From Styela clava (Eukaryota > Chordata > Ascidiacea > Stolidobranchia > Styelidae), in assembly GCF_964204865.1 (NCBI RefSeq), contig NC_135251.1, positions 21,948,001 through 22,012,000 of the forward strand: a stretch of DNA of 64,000 bases, written 5' to 3'. The notes under the pieces were generated by a model. It did no database searches. It saw only the letters and a program-made list of their open reading frames with translations, and was not told the origin of the DNA. Position 1 is the stretch's first letter; every line of letters starts with the position of its first letter. Below are positions 12,454 through 25,646 of the stretch, one piece after another. A program made the translations under genes and the position numbers.

Positions 12454-15400
12454 ATGGCCAATCCAGAAAAAGGTAAGTCATTAGGATGTATTATATATCA
12501 CTAGTTGCAATTTGTGCTAATTGATCAATTGTCCAGTTTGTATGTACTGGAAGTAATTATCGTATTTTACAAAATGTTTATTTGTTTTGTGCTTTTATGG
12601 TTTTTCTTCAATTGAATAGGCGACTATTTACAGTAGATAAACTGTTATTATTATTAATTTGTCTTGTTTTCACACCTCGTTTGACGCCTTGTTCAATGGG
12701 CTTTTGATGGAATCAGACGGGTGCCTTTTCATGTAGTTGATATTTAAAAGAAAATTGTATCATTGAAGGTGTGAAAATGATTTGTACTTCGGGAAAACAA
12801 TGGTTTTAAAGTGTGATTGGAGAATGCCGGACATTCTTTGTCTTTTACATTTAGTCATCCTCCAGTCTTCGAGGCACCAGCACTGGCATCATTTATTGTT
12901 TGTTTTATGAATGAAAAGATGGAAAGCAATGTGAACAGTCGTCCCATTTGTCGGTTATTGGTAGTTTACAGAGTGCCCATGTCTGATATTTTTTTTTATG
13001 TCTCCAATTATATACAGTGGGTTGTATTATTAGGCTTTTAGCATTTATCCAGTAACAGTTGAATTTGTCGCGTCTGATTGCTACATTCCCTAGACACTGG
13101 CGACATCTTTTCACACCTTTTCGAGACATTGGTGTGATATTACACATGTCCCAACACCTTTGATCCTTTGTCCTCTTATGTTTGTGTTTTTGTTTCTTAA
13201 ATATAATCAATACTAATTATTATTAATAATTTTATAGAATTTTTATACATCATGAGGTCATTCTATTTCGAAATTATTCTACATTGCAAGTATATCTATT
13301 GAAACTTTTTACTAGTTGTACACTAATTGAATGTAATTCATATTGCATCTGGTTTTTGAAATTATCTAAAGGGAGACGAGCAACTTTCATCAACAGTATT
13401 TTGATGAATTGTTTTGAAAAAAAGCCTCCAAACAATGAGGACGTTAATTATTTTAGGCAATCACCCTTGAATAAAAATCACTTGACAAATTTTTTCAACA
13501 CTTAAATAAAAATATACTAGTTAATTAAAGATTCATATCCAATGCAACTAGTGCTGCCTTTCTGATAGCTATAAATCTATCTTTATTACTGTATTGCCAG
13601 TAGATGAGTGTTGACACTAGACTTGAAATAATTCAAGTCAACACTGTCAATTTATTTAAAAATATATATTCTCCTTTATATTGTAACAGTCTCAGCTGAA
13701 AATCCTCTACATCTATCATGGCATGACAGTGCTTGGATTCCTTTGTTGAACAGAGGAAATGTCCTCAAATATTTCTCCGAACGCAGTAACTCTTTTTATG
13801 ACAGCCAATGCAACAATGAAATTATAAAAATGCAAGGATTAAGTCTGGATCACTTGACGTAAGATTGGGTTTGCTTTATAGTATTAGGTCTAAACTTTCA
13901 TTTTAAAATCATTCCTGCTTGTTTTAATGATATTCTTGTTCATTGAAAAGTATACAAGTGATAAGGTAATTGAATATAGTAAAATGGTATAGTCACAATC
14001 ACCAATCACAAATATAAATTTGAATTAATTTTCAAGTCGAAGACCAAAGGTTCACAGAATCTAGGAATGGGTAATTTCCAGAACTTTTTTTTTTTTTAGG
14101 AACATGACAGGTATAGAATACACATTGCTACATTGCCAAGAACCAATATTATACATAATCAGGAAACAAATGAGACATTCACCCACACATGGTAAGTAAC
14201 CAGGTTCCTCTTTGCTAATATGACAATTTATCGATTCAAATTTATTATACTTTATTATTTTCTGTTATCATATACTAACTATGAGACGAGGGTTGGCACC
14301 TAATCAGTGATATAAATGCTTTGCTGATGTGCGCTGATGTCTATCTTAATCGCCACTGACCTACGTATTTGCCACTGACTTACATCACCACTGACTTACT
14401 TAATCATCTACTCCAAAGAAGAATGGGTAATTATTGGAATAAATTGTGAGATTAAAATAAGAACATTAGATTAAAATAAGTTCATATGCTTATCACCATG
14501 AATCATGTGTTAAAATCTGATTCAAGTACCAAGTATAAAAACAATTTCTTTAGGTTATAGCATATTAACGTTTTAGTAAAAATGGCTAATCAAATTGTTC
14601 TTGATAGCCATTGATTTGGAAGTTTAATTTAGTTTTTTGATCATGTTTCCTATGCAAACTTTGAATGACTCCTCTTGACCATAGCCAGTATGAAACTTCA
14701 TTTAGGATCCATTTCTCCTTTAGATTTAAAGTGTGCAAAAGTGATTCATGCTTCAGAAATGCAAACGTAATGGTATTAATGCGTAAGTATTGCCGCCAGC
14801 TTGAAGTGGCAATATTGCATAACATGTGCACTGTACGTATTGCTTTCTTGCCAAAACGACAAATAAATCTTGAGGCAAAATGCCTCATCGTGAAATACCG
14901 AACACGCGTATTGCTCATATATTTTTATCGTAAAGTCAATACAGCAATTTCTTATATAATATTAGCTGAAGCGTTGTTTTCCTTGAAACTCCCAAGTCTT
15001 CCGTAACCATATTTGGCATTTATTTGCCTTCGCTGAACACCTTCAGTTGCGACAGGTTAAAATTGATAAAACATTAAATTTGATGGTAACAATGCACGTG
15101 GGCGACCAATAACAGAACAATTCCTAATTTTTCCCCGCCTACGATAGACTCAAAAGTCTATAGAACTACCTGTAAATTTTTTTCAGGGGTTTCATGAAGT
15201 GTGAAACTGTTTTTAAATACCCTAATTCTCTAACCTACGTTAGAATTGTTCTTTGGAGGTTGTCTTATCACCGGCACATACTTAATACTGTGCAACATGA
15301 CGTGAAAGCACTCGTGCCGGTGATGTAATATTTGATCGTCGGATTCCTGCCCAATGAGGTGAGATACCGGAATAGAACGACCGCTTCTTCCGTAGAAAAG

Positions 15401-18400
15401 TATCTCTCGTTCAATTTTGCATGCTCTATAACTTTGAATACAACGTTCGGTTCTATTGTATTCATTTTTTTTGTTGTGCCGGAATAACTTTTTTCTTGCG
15501 AAAACATTCTACTCTATCGATTTAACGCTTTTCTCATTTAACTCTTTTGAGTTGTCACAAATATTCCCCACCCTATCAAAAATGTTTACAAAAATTATAG
15601 AATTATTATTGTTGTTTGTGGAGTAGGATGTTGCATTGGAAGATTTTCTTTCGAAACTATGTACAACTTACAAGTGAAGTCGCATTTAATATATAAACCA
15701 TACAACTTTAGACTCGACACATATCTCAAAGCTATTCTCGAATGCTTTGACCCCTCGAATTAAATTGTAGACGCCGAGGAAAGTGTTCGACCTGTTGATG
15801 CAATCCAAACCGGCCCTTTCGTTACAGGTTTAACGCTGACGTTGCCCTTTGTATCCACTAAAGCGCGTTAACGTGTTCAACAAGAATGTCAGATTGCAAC
15901 ATCTATTGCCGACGGAGTTTTGAGATTGTTCTAGTCCGTTCTTTAGTATTTTAAAACTGAAATCATTACATCCTGTACGGTTTACACCCGCAAAAGGATT
16001 GCAACATTTATTGCGGAATGAGTTATAAAATTGTTCTAGTCTGTTCTTTCGTATTTCAAAACTGAAATCATTACATCCTGTAGTGTACAGTATCCATCCG
16101 CATTCTTTTTCGTGACTCAGTTGAGTTCGAATTCTCTTGGGTATAGATTGATTGCAAATGAAATATTTCGGACATATCAAGTGAAAATGGGTAATAATAT
16201 TTCATAAGCATTTCAATTTGTCAAGTTTCATTAATCCTCACCTGTGCAATATAACAAGGATTGTTGAATTAGAGTTCTTCCGGTTTACCGTGGTCGTTTT
16301 ATACAGACACTAAAAACTAGCCAGGTTTTGCAAAATGCATATTCTGGATTTAGTCAACCCAGTGGTTTTGAACCTTTTTGCTGGAGTGGAACCCCAATGA
16401 AACATCACAGTTCACAGAGACTTCAGAACCCCTGGATTTTACTGACGAAAGGGTGCAGCGGAACCAGGTTGAAAACCATTGAGTTAGACCAATAGTCCCT
16501 TGCTTATATTAATTACGGTATATTGGCTGCACGGGATTTTTTTCATGACCAACGTCGTTTTGGAGAATGTTTATAAGCTTTCTTGTGTTGTATGAAATAT
16601 CCTCCCTGTACGACGAAAAACTGCGCAACCCGTTGCTGCTAAAATTATACAACTTTTTATTTTGCACGCCATGCTCTTGTAGAGAGAAATATTTGTGGCT
16701 GAGGGGGCGACAATGTATATTTGTCCCCGGTACTTTCCACTGTTTGCTCTCGTGCGCGCGTTTTAGCAGTGAACAAATATATGCTGAGCCGAATAGAACC
16801 CACATTGAATTTGAAAAAGCTTCGAATTGCAAATGTGGGAAACTTTTATGCAAATCTATTGAAACTGTTTATTACTTCTATGCAGTTTCTTTTTGGTAAT
16901 GTAGTAATTTCGTAGCAGAATTCAATTGAGAAAACATCCCCAATGTACGATTATTTTGCGAGAGAATGTGTTTGGATATTTTCTCATATTGCTTCTTATT
17001 GTGTCATAAGAGATTTGTATGAGCGTGGGCGCTCACCTTGCCAGGCTTATAGATATAAAACAAGGTGACTGTAAACAAAATAAACACAACTTCGGACGCT
17101 CGATCCGTGGCCATTGTCCGTCCGCCTACGCATTATCGTTATTGCGGTTCAATCATTGTATAAAATGAAAAAGCAAGCCAATTAGTGTTCCTATAAACGC
17201 GAGTTGGAATTATACTATAATTTTTACATGGAAATTACTGGTTTATTTTGTACAACCATAACTTATTGGTGCTTTTTTTTTAATGCTCGAACGAGCTTTT
17301 ATGCCGCATACATCGCATCTGTAGCATCGATAGGTAAGCAGGTTAACTCGAGTAGCAAGTTTTAAGTTACGCTAAATTAACGTTAATTTAATTCTTCTAC
17401 CTATCGCGTGGGCGTTTTTAAACAAGGTGTAGCGTGCAAGCGAACTGCTTTCTTCTCTGACCTGACCCAAGGGTTTATTTCAGCAAGTGAAACTAAACAA
17501 AACCTTCCGAAATCTACAATTGTAATAACAAAAAGCACGGTTATATTGACATGTCGAATCGTCCTGTTCTCCTCTAAAAATGATAGCGAGTCTCAAGTAT
17601 TAGGATTCGATATAGGATATCCCCGTATTGTTAGTTGATACAGCGTATAGCACCTGGGACTTATGTGGCTTAAAGAATACGTGTAAACAGTATTCGCTTT
17701 TGGAGTGTGTTCGTGGCAGTTCAAAGGTTAAAAAAGTCCATGTTGCATTTCTCCTGTTTCATAATGCCTGGATATTTTACTCTATATTATATTCAGTTGC
17801 ACAACACTGAGAAATTGAAACACTTTGATGCCTCTCACCTCGACTATTAATATACTATCTCATTATATGATCACAATTTTTGCAAGAAATGGTTTTATCA
17901 ACCATTCTGGCTTTACTATTTTAGGTTGGAGTGTCCGCCTCATTTGTAATTCTTAGTTTGCCACAGCCCACGAGACTAATTTAAGTTTTGTACGTACGTG
18001 TGGAAATGCTTTAGAGCTGACTGTTAACCGATGAGCTATTCTATTTTCAATAATTTGCTGAACATTTGGTTGAAGGCAAATCATATCAATAAAGTTTAAT
18101 TTAGATGGGGTAACACAGTTCGACAACCTACGCCAATAGGGTTGAAAAAGCATTTGTCTTCATTCTCGGTAACACTGCAGCACTTATGCGAAAGAAATTA
18201 TTTGCTCGATGCAGTATTGGTAAAAGCAAAATTGATGCGATGACAAAAACTGTTCCATGACAGGAATTCATTCGACTATTGAACAGGAACATTTTTCATA
18301 ATAATATTAGTTTCGCCATTTGTCATCCAAGATTAGGGTAATTAAACAAAAACCGTGAATCGTGAGAAAGTTCATAGAACCTGAAAATGCAAAATTTCAT

Positions 18401-21400
18401 TTATTTTTGGTTTTTACTTCTTCCAAAACGATTGGATCAATAAAATTACTGAAGGATTTGAGATAAATTTAGCATGATATTATTTTTTATTTGAAAAGCT
18501 CCATAATAGATCCTAAGTAGCTGTTAGGGACTCATTACACGAACTTTCGTTTTGTACCGCAAACCGAAAATAGAAACACTCTTATCTTCCTTGAGGGCAT
18601 CTCGACTCCGTTGGTTGGCTCTCAAGTCGCCGCCGGTTTTTGGTGGCGACGCAAAATTTTAAACAATCAAGTTTCAGTAAGGACTAATTATGAATTTGCG
18701 ACCACGCATGGTGCTATTGCAAATGTATTGTATCATGCTTGGTTGGTGATTGGTTTGGGGATTGTGTAAGAAAAGAATCAAGAATACTTATTGAAATTTG
18801 TGTTTGTACTGTTAAATACTAATTCTTCTTGTTATCCCCCAGGTGACCGATCAAATGTTTCCCTTGAGCTTGGTTAGGTTGTGAAAACAAAGAACTGAAG
18901 ATAGACCCCGTGACGTCAATATGACGTGGTTAAGTTGCCAGCTCTTAAAATCTTGTCAATCGCTGCTTATTCTTTCTTTAAGCCGGTTGTGTTGGATATT
19001 TCTGAGTAAAATCGCTCGATATTTCCTTGGTGATGATGTAAACTGCTTAGATCGCCAGTTGCGATAATAATTGATCCACACAAGGCGGGAACAGAACTGC
19101 CTTTGCTTATAGACAAGGGACATTCAAGCTGGTATCGGGAAAGCTAATTTATTTAGATCGGCGTATAATAAAAGTCTGAACGCAAAAATCAACTAACGAC
19201 TTTGACTGTACTACGCCGTTTTTAAATTTCCTGTGCGACTGAACATGCAACAAATTATTCTATATATGATTATATTTATCACTGTACAAACTATATAACC
19301 TTTTACATAGTTCGCACGCTCACTTTAAAGCCATAATAACGATGGCCAATACTACTGATTTAATGCATTGCTGAAACTTTTATACATTTGGACTAAAATC
19401 ATCGTCATTAGTTTATATCGAGGATATAATTTGTGCAACTGATATAGAGTGTGGTGTTACTGCATTTTCCACAGCTTCTGATCCTAATCGGACAAGAATC
19501 GGCCTAATCGGACAAGAACTCCTGGTATCCATGAATCGATCTATCGTAACAGAATGTCATTTGTTAAAATACTACTGTTCTTGCTAGTTAAATATATCAA
19601 ATTTTAACTTTGATTGACTTCCAAAAGTGATTGGTAAAATCGACCTCACTGAGTAGTTATAAATATATAGTATGAAATATATATGAAATATAGTGTGTCT
19701 TTTTTGTTTTTCATCCTTTATGTTATTTGGAGCATTTTCGTGTAGTCTCCCACTTCGATGTTTTCCCCCAAGCAAAGGTATTGACGTAAAAATCACGAAA
19801 TAACAGATAAGAATAATATAATTGTTTATTGTTATATAATATTTGAGTGATTGAATTTCGTTTCACTCACGCATTATCACTAACAATAACGATTTTCGAC
19901 CGTAAACACAGCGAATTCTTATCGATTTCACATAGAAACTGAACTTGACATCAAGAAATACATTCACGGTAATTCTAATTCTACCTTTGATGAAGCGTGA
20001 TCAAAAGAATATGGTTGCAACCGAAAGTTGTTCGTCCGAAAGCTGTTTTTTCGACATGATAATTTAATCTTAGCCTGGAGAACTGTCGTGATAAGATTTC
20101 ATGCATTGAATATTTAATAATGAAAGTTTCAACCTCATACTAATAGAAAATATTCCAGTACATGTTTGGAGGTTTCTAACCGCAGAAATCATTTGACTAC
20201 TCTTTATTCTTCACGAAAATTTGATTTCAAATGTCAAGGAATCTGGGGTCATATGACGCAATATTGGCCAAGGTGATTCCTCTCTATTCCTCTAAATTAC
20301 CCACTTTTCTCGCGCTTCGATGCTGATAGAAAAGTGCATAGTAATCTCATAATTATCTTGTACAAATTTTAACTAATAGACGAATTTGTTTCAAATCTTT
20401 ATTACTTGGAGATGGAAGAGGCTGTTGAACGGAAATTACTTTTCAAATTTTCTATTATCAGTCCCCAATATTTCACCCAAATTTTGTTAGCTTTGGGTAT
20501 ATTGCACCACAGCGTGTCACGTCATTCAATCATGCTGCAAGACCCTCAAGCAGATGAACAGCTCATTGAAATCAAATTGCTCATTTTAAATCCCACATTA
20601 GTTATATATATAGTTTTTCATGTCCATGTTATTGAGCATTGCTCTTGTATTATAGTATGCTTGAAATTGCGAACCTAACAAAAAGAAAATCTTTAACCAC
20701 GGCGAAGAGTATCACGTTAAGTCTAGAATCCCGATTTTAAGCGGTGACATACTCATGAATAATACAACTTTCTAATGTTTTTGCACTATGGGCTTTTTGT
20801 TAGATTTTATTATTCTTCTTTGTCGAATTAATCCATTACATAGACTTCAAATGGTTGCAATTGGACATTAACTTAACATAGTGTAGCATTTATAGTAGAT
20901 TTCCACAGTTTTTTTTTTTGGTGGAAAAGTTCTAGACCGAACTTGCTCAAATAAATCAATGCTGTAACTCGGAGATTCCAATTGAAATTTCTTATGTGGA
21001 TTGTAAAAATTTGTAGCTCATAATATGTAAATTTGATTAAACAAATAATTTTGCCGTTCAACTTAAAATTCTAGCTTATTTTCTCGCGTAAAAAATACCA
21101 AATCCAATCGCCAGCAATGGTTATTAATATTTTTTTGCAATACACATACTGTATTGAATAATTCACTTCTGCGATATACGAGTCTACATTATTTTGTACG
21201 AAAATATTACTGCGAAAAATAAATGAATTACCTGCGCTTTGTCCATCCGTTGCGACGCATTACGTAAAACCACCTGGTTACTAGCGTCGTCATTTTCACG
21301 TTTCTTTGCGGAAAACAGCTGAGAGTTCAATATTACGCCATAGAGACGAAATATATTTATACAAATAACTATTTCTACCAGTGGACTTAGCAAGCGCGTT

Positions 21401-24400
21401 TGTTACTTGATGCTATCATGCCGACTGTGGGTAAAATCGCGTCCCCAGTGTTTGCGTTGCCCAACCGTTGCTAACGAATGACCGTAGGTCGGCCAAGCAT
21501 TCCCCGCATGTAAAGCTTGTTATCAAACGCAAGTTATGTATGGTCCGATTATGGCTATATCAATGATTCTATTTTAAGGTAGCTTCTTTTTGAAGATTTG
21601 AAAGAAACATTCACGTGATTATGTAATGCTTACCGCAATCGTTTTTTATTACTCACATATTTGTGACGTATTTTGCACTGCGGTATTCCCCCAAATCCCC
21701 AGGGTAACGTCGTCGAAATAGACGTTCCGTATTTAGTTTACGCAAGCGAAATAATAAAGGTCGACATAGAGATATATAGCTAAAATAACATAAAATGTGC
21801 CAAAATGGGTAATGTTTCTATAAGGCAGGAGATGATATACAATGGTGAATGCCTTGCAGTTGAGTAAACTTTAATTTTTTATACATAATTTCAACGCCAT
21901 ATCACGATGGGCGCTAGTGATTCTCATTTTTTTCTTTTTTTAATTGTTCACTGTGTATATAAAACGATTTTTGAGACGTGTTGCGACGCCTTTTTGTGAC
22001 CGATTGTACATTATTTGAGATGATGCAATTATCCCGATGTGAAATGAGATCATATTGATATATTTGGATTAGCGCTGTAATACCGTATGTTTGTTTTTAA
22101 TTTCTCTCGTAGCGTGCGCTATTATTCGTACAGATTGTGTTTTTTCAATATTTGTTTTGGCTATTTATTTTCCATTGTTTAAACGATTACACTTCTACCG
22201 CTGTCGAAACATGCAATTTAAGCTTTTCTGATTAAACCCTGTCAATGTCATCGGTTATTCTAAATATGGTATTGATAACACCGATAAGCGTCTCGATTCG
22301 AATCATTTTCGTTATCTGCCCCTGGCGGTATAAAAATCTAAACATGGTTGGAGTGTGGAATCGTGGCAATGTATTCTTTCTCTTTCATGTTGTTACATTT
22401 CGCATTAGCATACGAAACCGCGTGCCAGTTTGGGTCAACATTTACATATTTCGTTTCTTCCTGAAGAAACCTGGTAAATCTCACACGAGAGGAGTAATTC
22501 GCCGTATGTCATATTTTTCGCCAGGACGGTTGAATTTGGATATTTATAGACAACAAAGACTGTTCGCAACCATATTGTAATGGTTTGTCGTCAATCGCCA
22601 CAGGATCCATATCTATTGACCGTCACTTATCCGGTGACGTCAGAATTCACTTTGTTCGATTATCTTGTAATTTTAAGGGTATATGACAGTTCCTAAGTGA
22701 TTTTTCAGGCATTAAGGAAGTCATGACATGTCTGCGTTTTATTTCCCATCATTTAAACGCCGACAATAATTCTTGCTGACCTTGGCCATACATCAGTGCT
22801 CGAAACGAATCATGCTATTCGACGTCTATTGAGAGTTAATAGCAATTTTGTGGAAAGACTCCAGATTGATTCCTAAGAATATTAGGCATGACAATTATGT
22901 AAGCAGCTGATAGTGTTCATTATTTCTCTCTTCTTTTTGCAGTGGTGAGCATTGCTGACTATTATATTATTGCTGGGATCGTTTATCAAGCACCAGATAT
23001 TAAATCTGTCGTAAATTCAAGATTGGTAAGTTGAGAATTCCATTATTCAGCTGGCATGGCTTCTTAGGAAATTCGTGTGATAGCTCGGCACATATTTCAA
23101 GTTGACGTTTGCAAGCTGGGAATTGCGATTAAATGGTCGAATCTGGCCCTTTTCATTTAATAACTGTAGATAAGTTCAATTCTCCAATCCAGTTTATACC
23201 AAATATATGCAATCAAACGGACCGATATGAAATAACAGAAGTTATGATTGTTGTTATTGCAATAACAAACTACTACAGTGAAATATTATCAAACAGAAGC
23301 TCTGATTTACTGTGACAAATTCATTTTATTTTTTGTATACCTTGCAAATTTTCTTATCCTAAACAATATTGTTTATTAGATTTACATAGTATTTTGATTT
23401 TAGACTTCAAGTCTTCATCACCTTGATAGTGCATTTTCTGAAGGTAAGTTGAGTGATTATATTCAAAACAGAATAACAGTGTGGTAAAATAATTAACATG
23501 AGCTGGATTCTCACCAAAAAAATCGGTGCAACAAACAGTCTTGGGAAATTGACTAATTGCAATCACAAGATACATTATAGAATTGAGCATTTTTCACATT
23601 CATGACAGACGTTCAAATGTTAAGGGTATGAAAGCAAACATCCCAACGACATGAAATAGTATTTATTAAATATGTTAATAACAAATGTATTGTTGACTGT
23701 AATATTTCAATGATAAAATTTGGCCACATCAAAATTCATTGTTCGCACTCGTATAATCGGTTATTTGAGACCCCACAAGGTTTGATTCATTCCATATCAT
23801 ATGTCATGATGTGCGAATTATTTGCATGGTGGAATTTTTCGAATTTCTTGCCATCCATATTGAGACTTTCCTAGTAATTTTAAAGCCAATGTGTATGTTA
23901 GGATGCATTAAGTAAATTTATATTTCTTACAAATACTTATTTTCTATCAGCCATTTCATATTCAAGATACCATCCGTCGAAAGGTTATTGGTGGCAATTC
24001 AATGACGATAATAAAACAGAGGGCAAAGAGAAAAAGACGAAAAAAAAGAAAGAAGAGCCCGGGTCATTGTTTCAATGTCGAAGAGTAGATCAATTACTAG
24101 ATAATCTCACTTCGAAATTTCCCCACAAATTTTACCAAGTGAGCAGTTTTAACTTTCTTGGAAATGTTGTATGTAGCAAGGTTAAATGATTTTGAGCCGC
24201 AAATGTTACAACGGTTCGAATTTTTGTAGCGGTGGGTACATGATAAAATAAATTAGTTAACATTTTCAGGTCCAACCGGGAGGACAGCCAGTTCCACTAC
24301 AGAAGGATACCTCTGAAAATGCAGATGCCAAGGCGGAAAGGGTCAATCAACAAACATCTGCGGATGCAACTGCGAAAGCCACCACCGGCGCATTGTCTGG

Positions 24401-24536
24401 TACATCGAATACTCCCGGCAGCATTACTGTGAAATCTTCGCAGTCACCAGCACCGAGTGCTACACAATTGAGAGTAAAGAGTGAGATGAGCGATAATATG
24501 AAACAACCTTTTGAAAAAAGGACTAAATATGTGTGA
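12454..24536 (+). CDS. MED6: Mediator complex subunit 6 (MED6), 7 exons
   Basis: MED6 is a head-module subunit of the nuclear Mediator coactivator, which links activators to RNA polymerase II. Exons: 12454-12472, 13690-13858, 14100-14191, 22943-23025, 23404-23443, 23951-24138, 24270-24536. The sum is 858 nt (285 aa), all in frame with GT-AG borders. Family-typical stretches are [96 protein letters not shown] and [15 protein letters not shown]. The C-terminal exon is Ser/Thr/Gln-rich and poorly conserved, as in animal homologues, and ends KRTKYV. Exon 1 codes only MANPEK plus one base; its start has a good context (AAAATGG). Exon 2 has two in-frame acceptors 6 nt apart. The gene ends tail-to-tail against CSKMT, and its last codons lie inside a tandem duplication. 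Confidence 0.95.
15892..16083 (-). repeat. 105-bp tandem repeat, two copies, open in one frame
   Basis: GATTGCAAC at 15892 recurs at 15997, and the following sequence, including CTGAAATCATTACATCCTGT, is repeated with a 105-bp period; the second copy is incomplete. On the minus strand both copies stay open in one frame (15830-16180) and give a 35-aa repeat with GCNDFSF and NKCCN-like blocks. Because 105 is a multiple of 3 the frame is kept automatically. Coding is therefore only a possibility. Confidence 0.6.
16360..16481. mobile_element. hAT-type MITE (122 bp)
   Basis: Terminal inverted repeats read CAGTGGTTTTGAACC at the left and GGTTGAAAACCATTG at the right. The inner sequence includes GGAACCCC and GAACCCCTGG, typical of this widespread miniature hAT type. 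It is non-coding. The flanking 8-mers match only partly (AGTCAACC / AGTTAGAC), so any target duplication is decayed. It lies within MED6 intron 3. Confidence 0.65.
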
Positions 24537-24933
24537 CAGAACTGACAATTGAGAAGGCGTGTAGCCATGTTAGCCACTATGCTGCTAAACTCAACACTTC
24601 CAAATATTTTTGCATTAGATATTTGCTTGTTCATGATTTCTTTTTATCAATATACAATGACCACAGTTCAGAAACATGACAAATGAAATGTTGCATTAAG
24701 ACTTGCTTACAGTGTACCTTTTGAAAAAAGGACTAAATATGTGTGACAGAACTGACAATTGAGAAGGCGTGTAGAGCCATGTTAGCCACTATGCTGCTAA
24801 ACTTAACACTTCCTAATATTTTTGCATTAAATATTTGCTTGTTCATGATTTCTTTTTATCAATATACAATGACCACAGTTCAGAAACATGACAAATGCAA
24901 TGTTGCATTATTTTCTAAGACTTGCTTACAGTG
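24506..24933. repeat. tandem duplication of the MED6/CSKMT shared 3' region
   Basis: Copy 1 (24506-24715) and copy 2 (24716-24933) both start ACCTTTTGAAAAAAGGACTA and end GACTTGCTTACAGTGT. They differ by a 2-bp and a 6-bp indel and only a few substitutions. Each copy contains the last codons and stop of MED6 on + and the last codons of CSKMT on -. MED6 uses the stop in copy 1. CSKMT uses the stop in copy 2 (24917-24915). The high identity suggests a recent event. Confidence 0.9.
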
Positions 24934-25576
24934 TATAAAAAATAGTCCCTCACAGATGTAAATTGCTGACAGGAAATGCTGATATTAGAAGTAATATCAT
25001 CTGGTAACCTTTTGGCAGCTTCTTGTAGAAGGTCGATGCGCAGTTCTGGTGGTTCGTCTGTCACTTGTATTAAAACTCCATCTTTGCATAATATTTTATA
25101 GATGTTTGCCAACGCTCTGCTTGCTAGTTCAGTTCCTTTAGGTTGCTTTAATATAGAATCTGTAGTACCTTTATCCAGTGCTGCACAGATACTTCCTGTA
25201 GAGAACACTTGTTGCTCTGCTATATTAGCATGAACAAGAGTGCAGTTTCTGACATTATCAAATTTTGAGTTTCCATCCATTTTGTTTTGAAGCCTCCACA
25301 GTGAATCGATTGCAAAATCCAGACAGTATACTTCAACATCTTTCAGATCATATGCAATGTTTGCCCCAAAAGTTGAGTCTCCGCAGCCTATGTCCAGCAA
25401 GTATGGTTTTCTGTTACCTGGATTATCTTGGGCACTCAGTGCAGTTCTTATCATAGGTAGAATGGAATCCTTCAGATCATCATAATTTGCAAACCATTCG
25501 AAATCTGGGTTAGGTTTAGTGGTTCTATAGAATTGATTCCATGTGTCTAACAATCCAAGAGATGAGTTTATGGAAT
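24915..25576 (-). CDS. CSKMT: citrate synthase-lysine methyltransferase-like domain, probably fused to NME6
   Basis: This is a class I SAM-dependent methyltransferase resembling CSKMT (METTL12), which methylates a lysine of mitochondrial citrate synthase in mammals. Visible motifs are FEWFANYDDLKDSILPMI, the SAM-binding LLDIGCGDSTFG, VYCLDFA, the family-typical ALDKGTTDSI and VLIQVTDEPPELR. The open frame continues upstream to 25631, but only through intron sequence and with no ATG; the first Met after the acceptor (CACAG at 25577) lies inside the domain. In frame with the NME6 donor at 25670 it gives ...FHWDK-NSINSSLGLLDTW..., a joint protein of 382 aa. The alternative is a separate mRNA in an operon with an unseen start. 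The stop lies in the second copy of a tandem duplication. Confidence 0.85.
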
Positions 25577-25646
25577 CTGTGAAACAATGTGATTTAATAG
25601 TGAGAATTTGTGTGCAACAGAAACTAACCAACTTATATGAAATGTT

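Larger units (their letters stand above)
14192..22942 (+). other. large MED6 intron 3 (about 8.75 kb)
   Basis: This intron joins ...SPTH (exon 3) to VSIADYY (exon 4). It is far longer than the other MED6 introns. It contains short CACTGACTTAC-like repeats near 14350-14400, a small hairpin at 15267-15324 (ATCACCGGCAC / GTGCCGGTGAT), a 105-bp tandem repeat and a hAT-type MITE. No nested gene could be recognised. The open frames here (for example 14665-15006, 16567-16899 and 22245-22580 on +) have no family resemblance. Confidence 0.8.

Noticed and set aside
18614-18650. Terminator-like hairpin (GTCGCC ... GGCGAC)
   Set aside because: Short stem inside a MED6 intron of a eukaryote; no basis for a terminator role.
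22245-22580. 111-aa + frame in MED6 intron 3
   Set aside because: No family resemblance, no splice support, composition like random AT-rich sequence.
25577-25631. N-terminal extension of the CSKMT frame as real protein
   Set aside because: It starts without an ATG (TTG) and lies between a good donor and a good acceptor, so it reads as intron.
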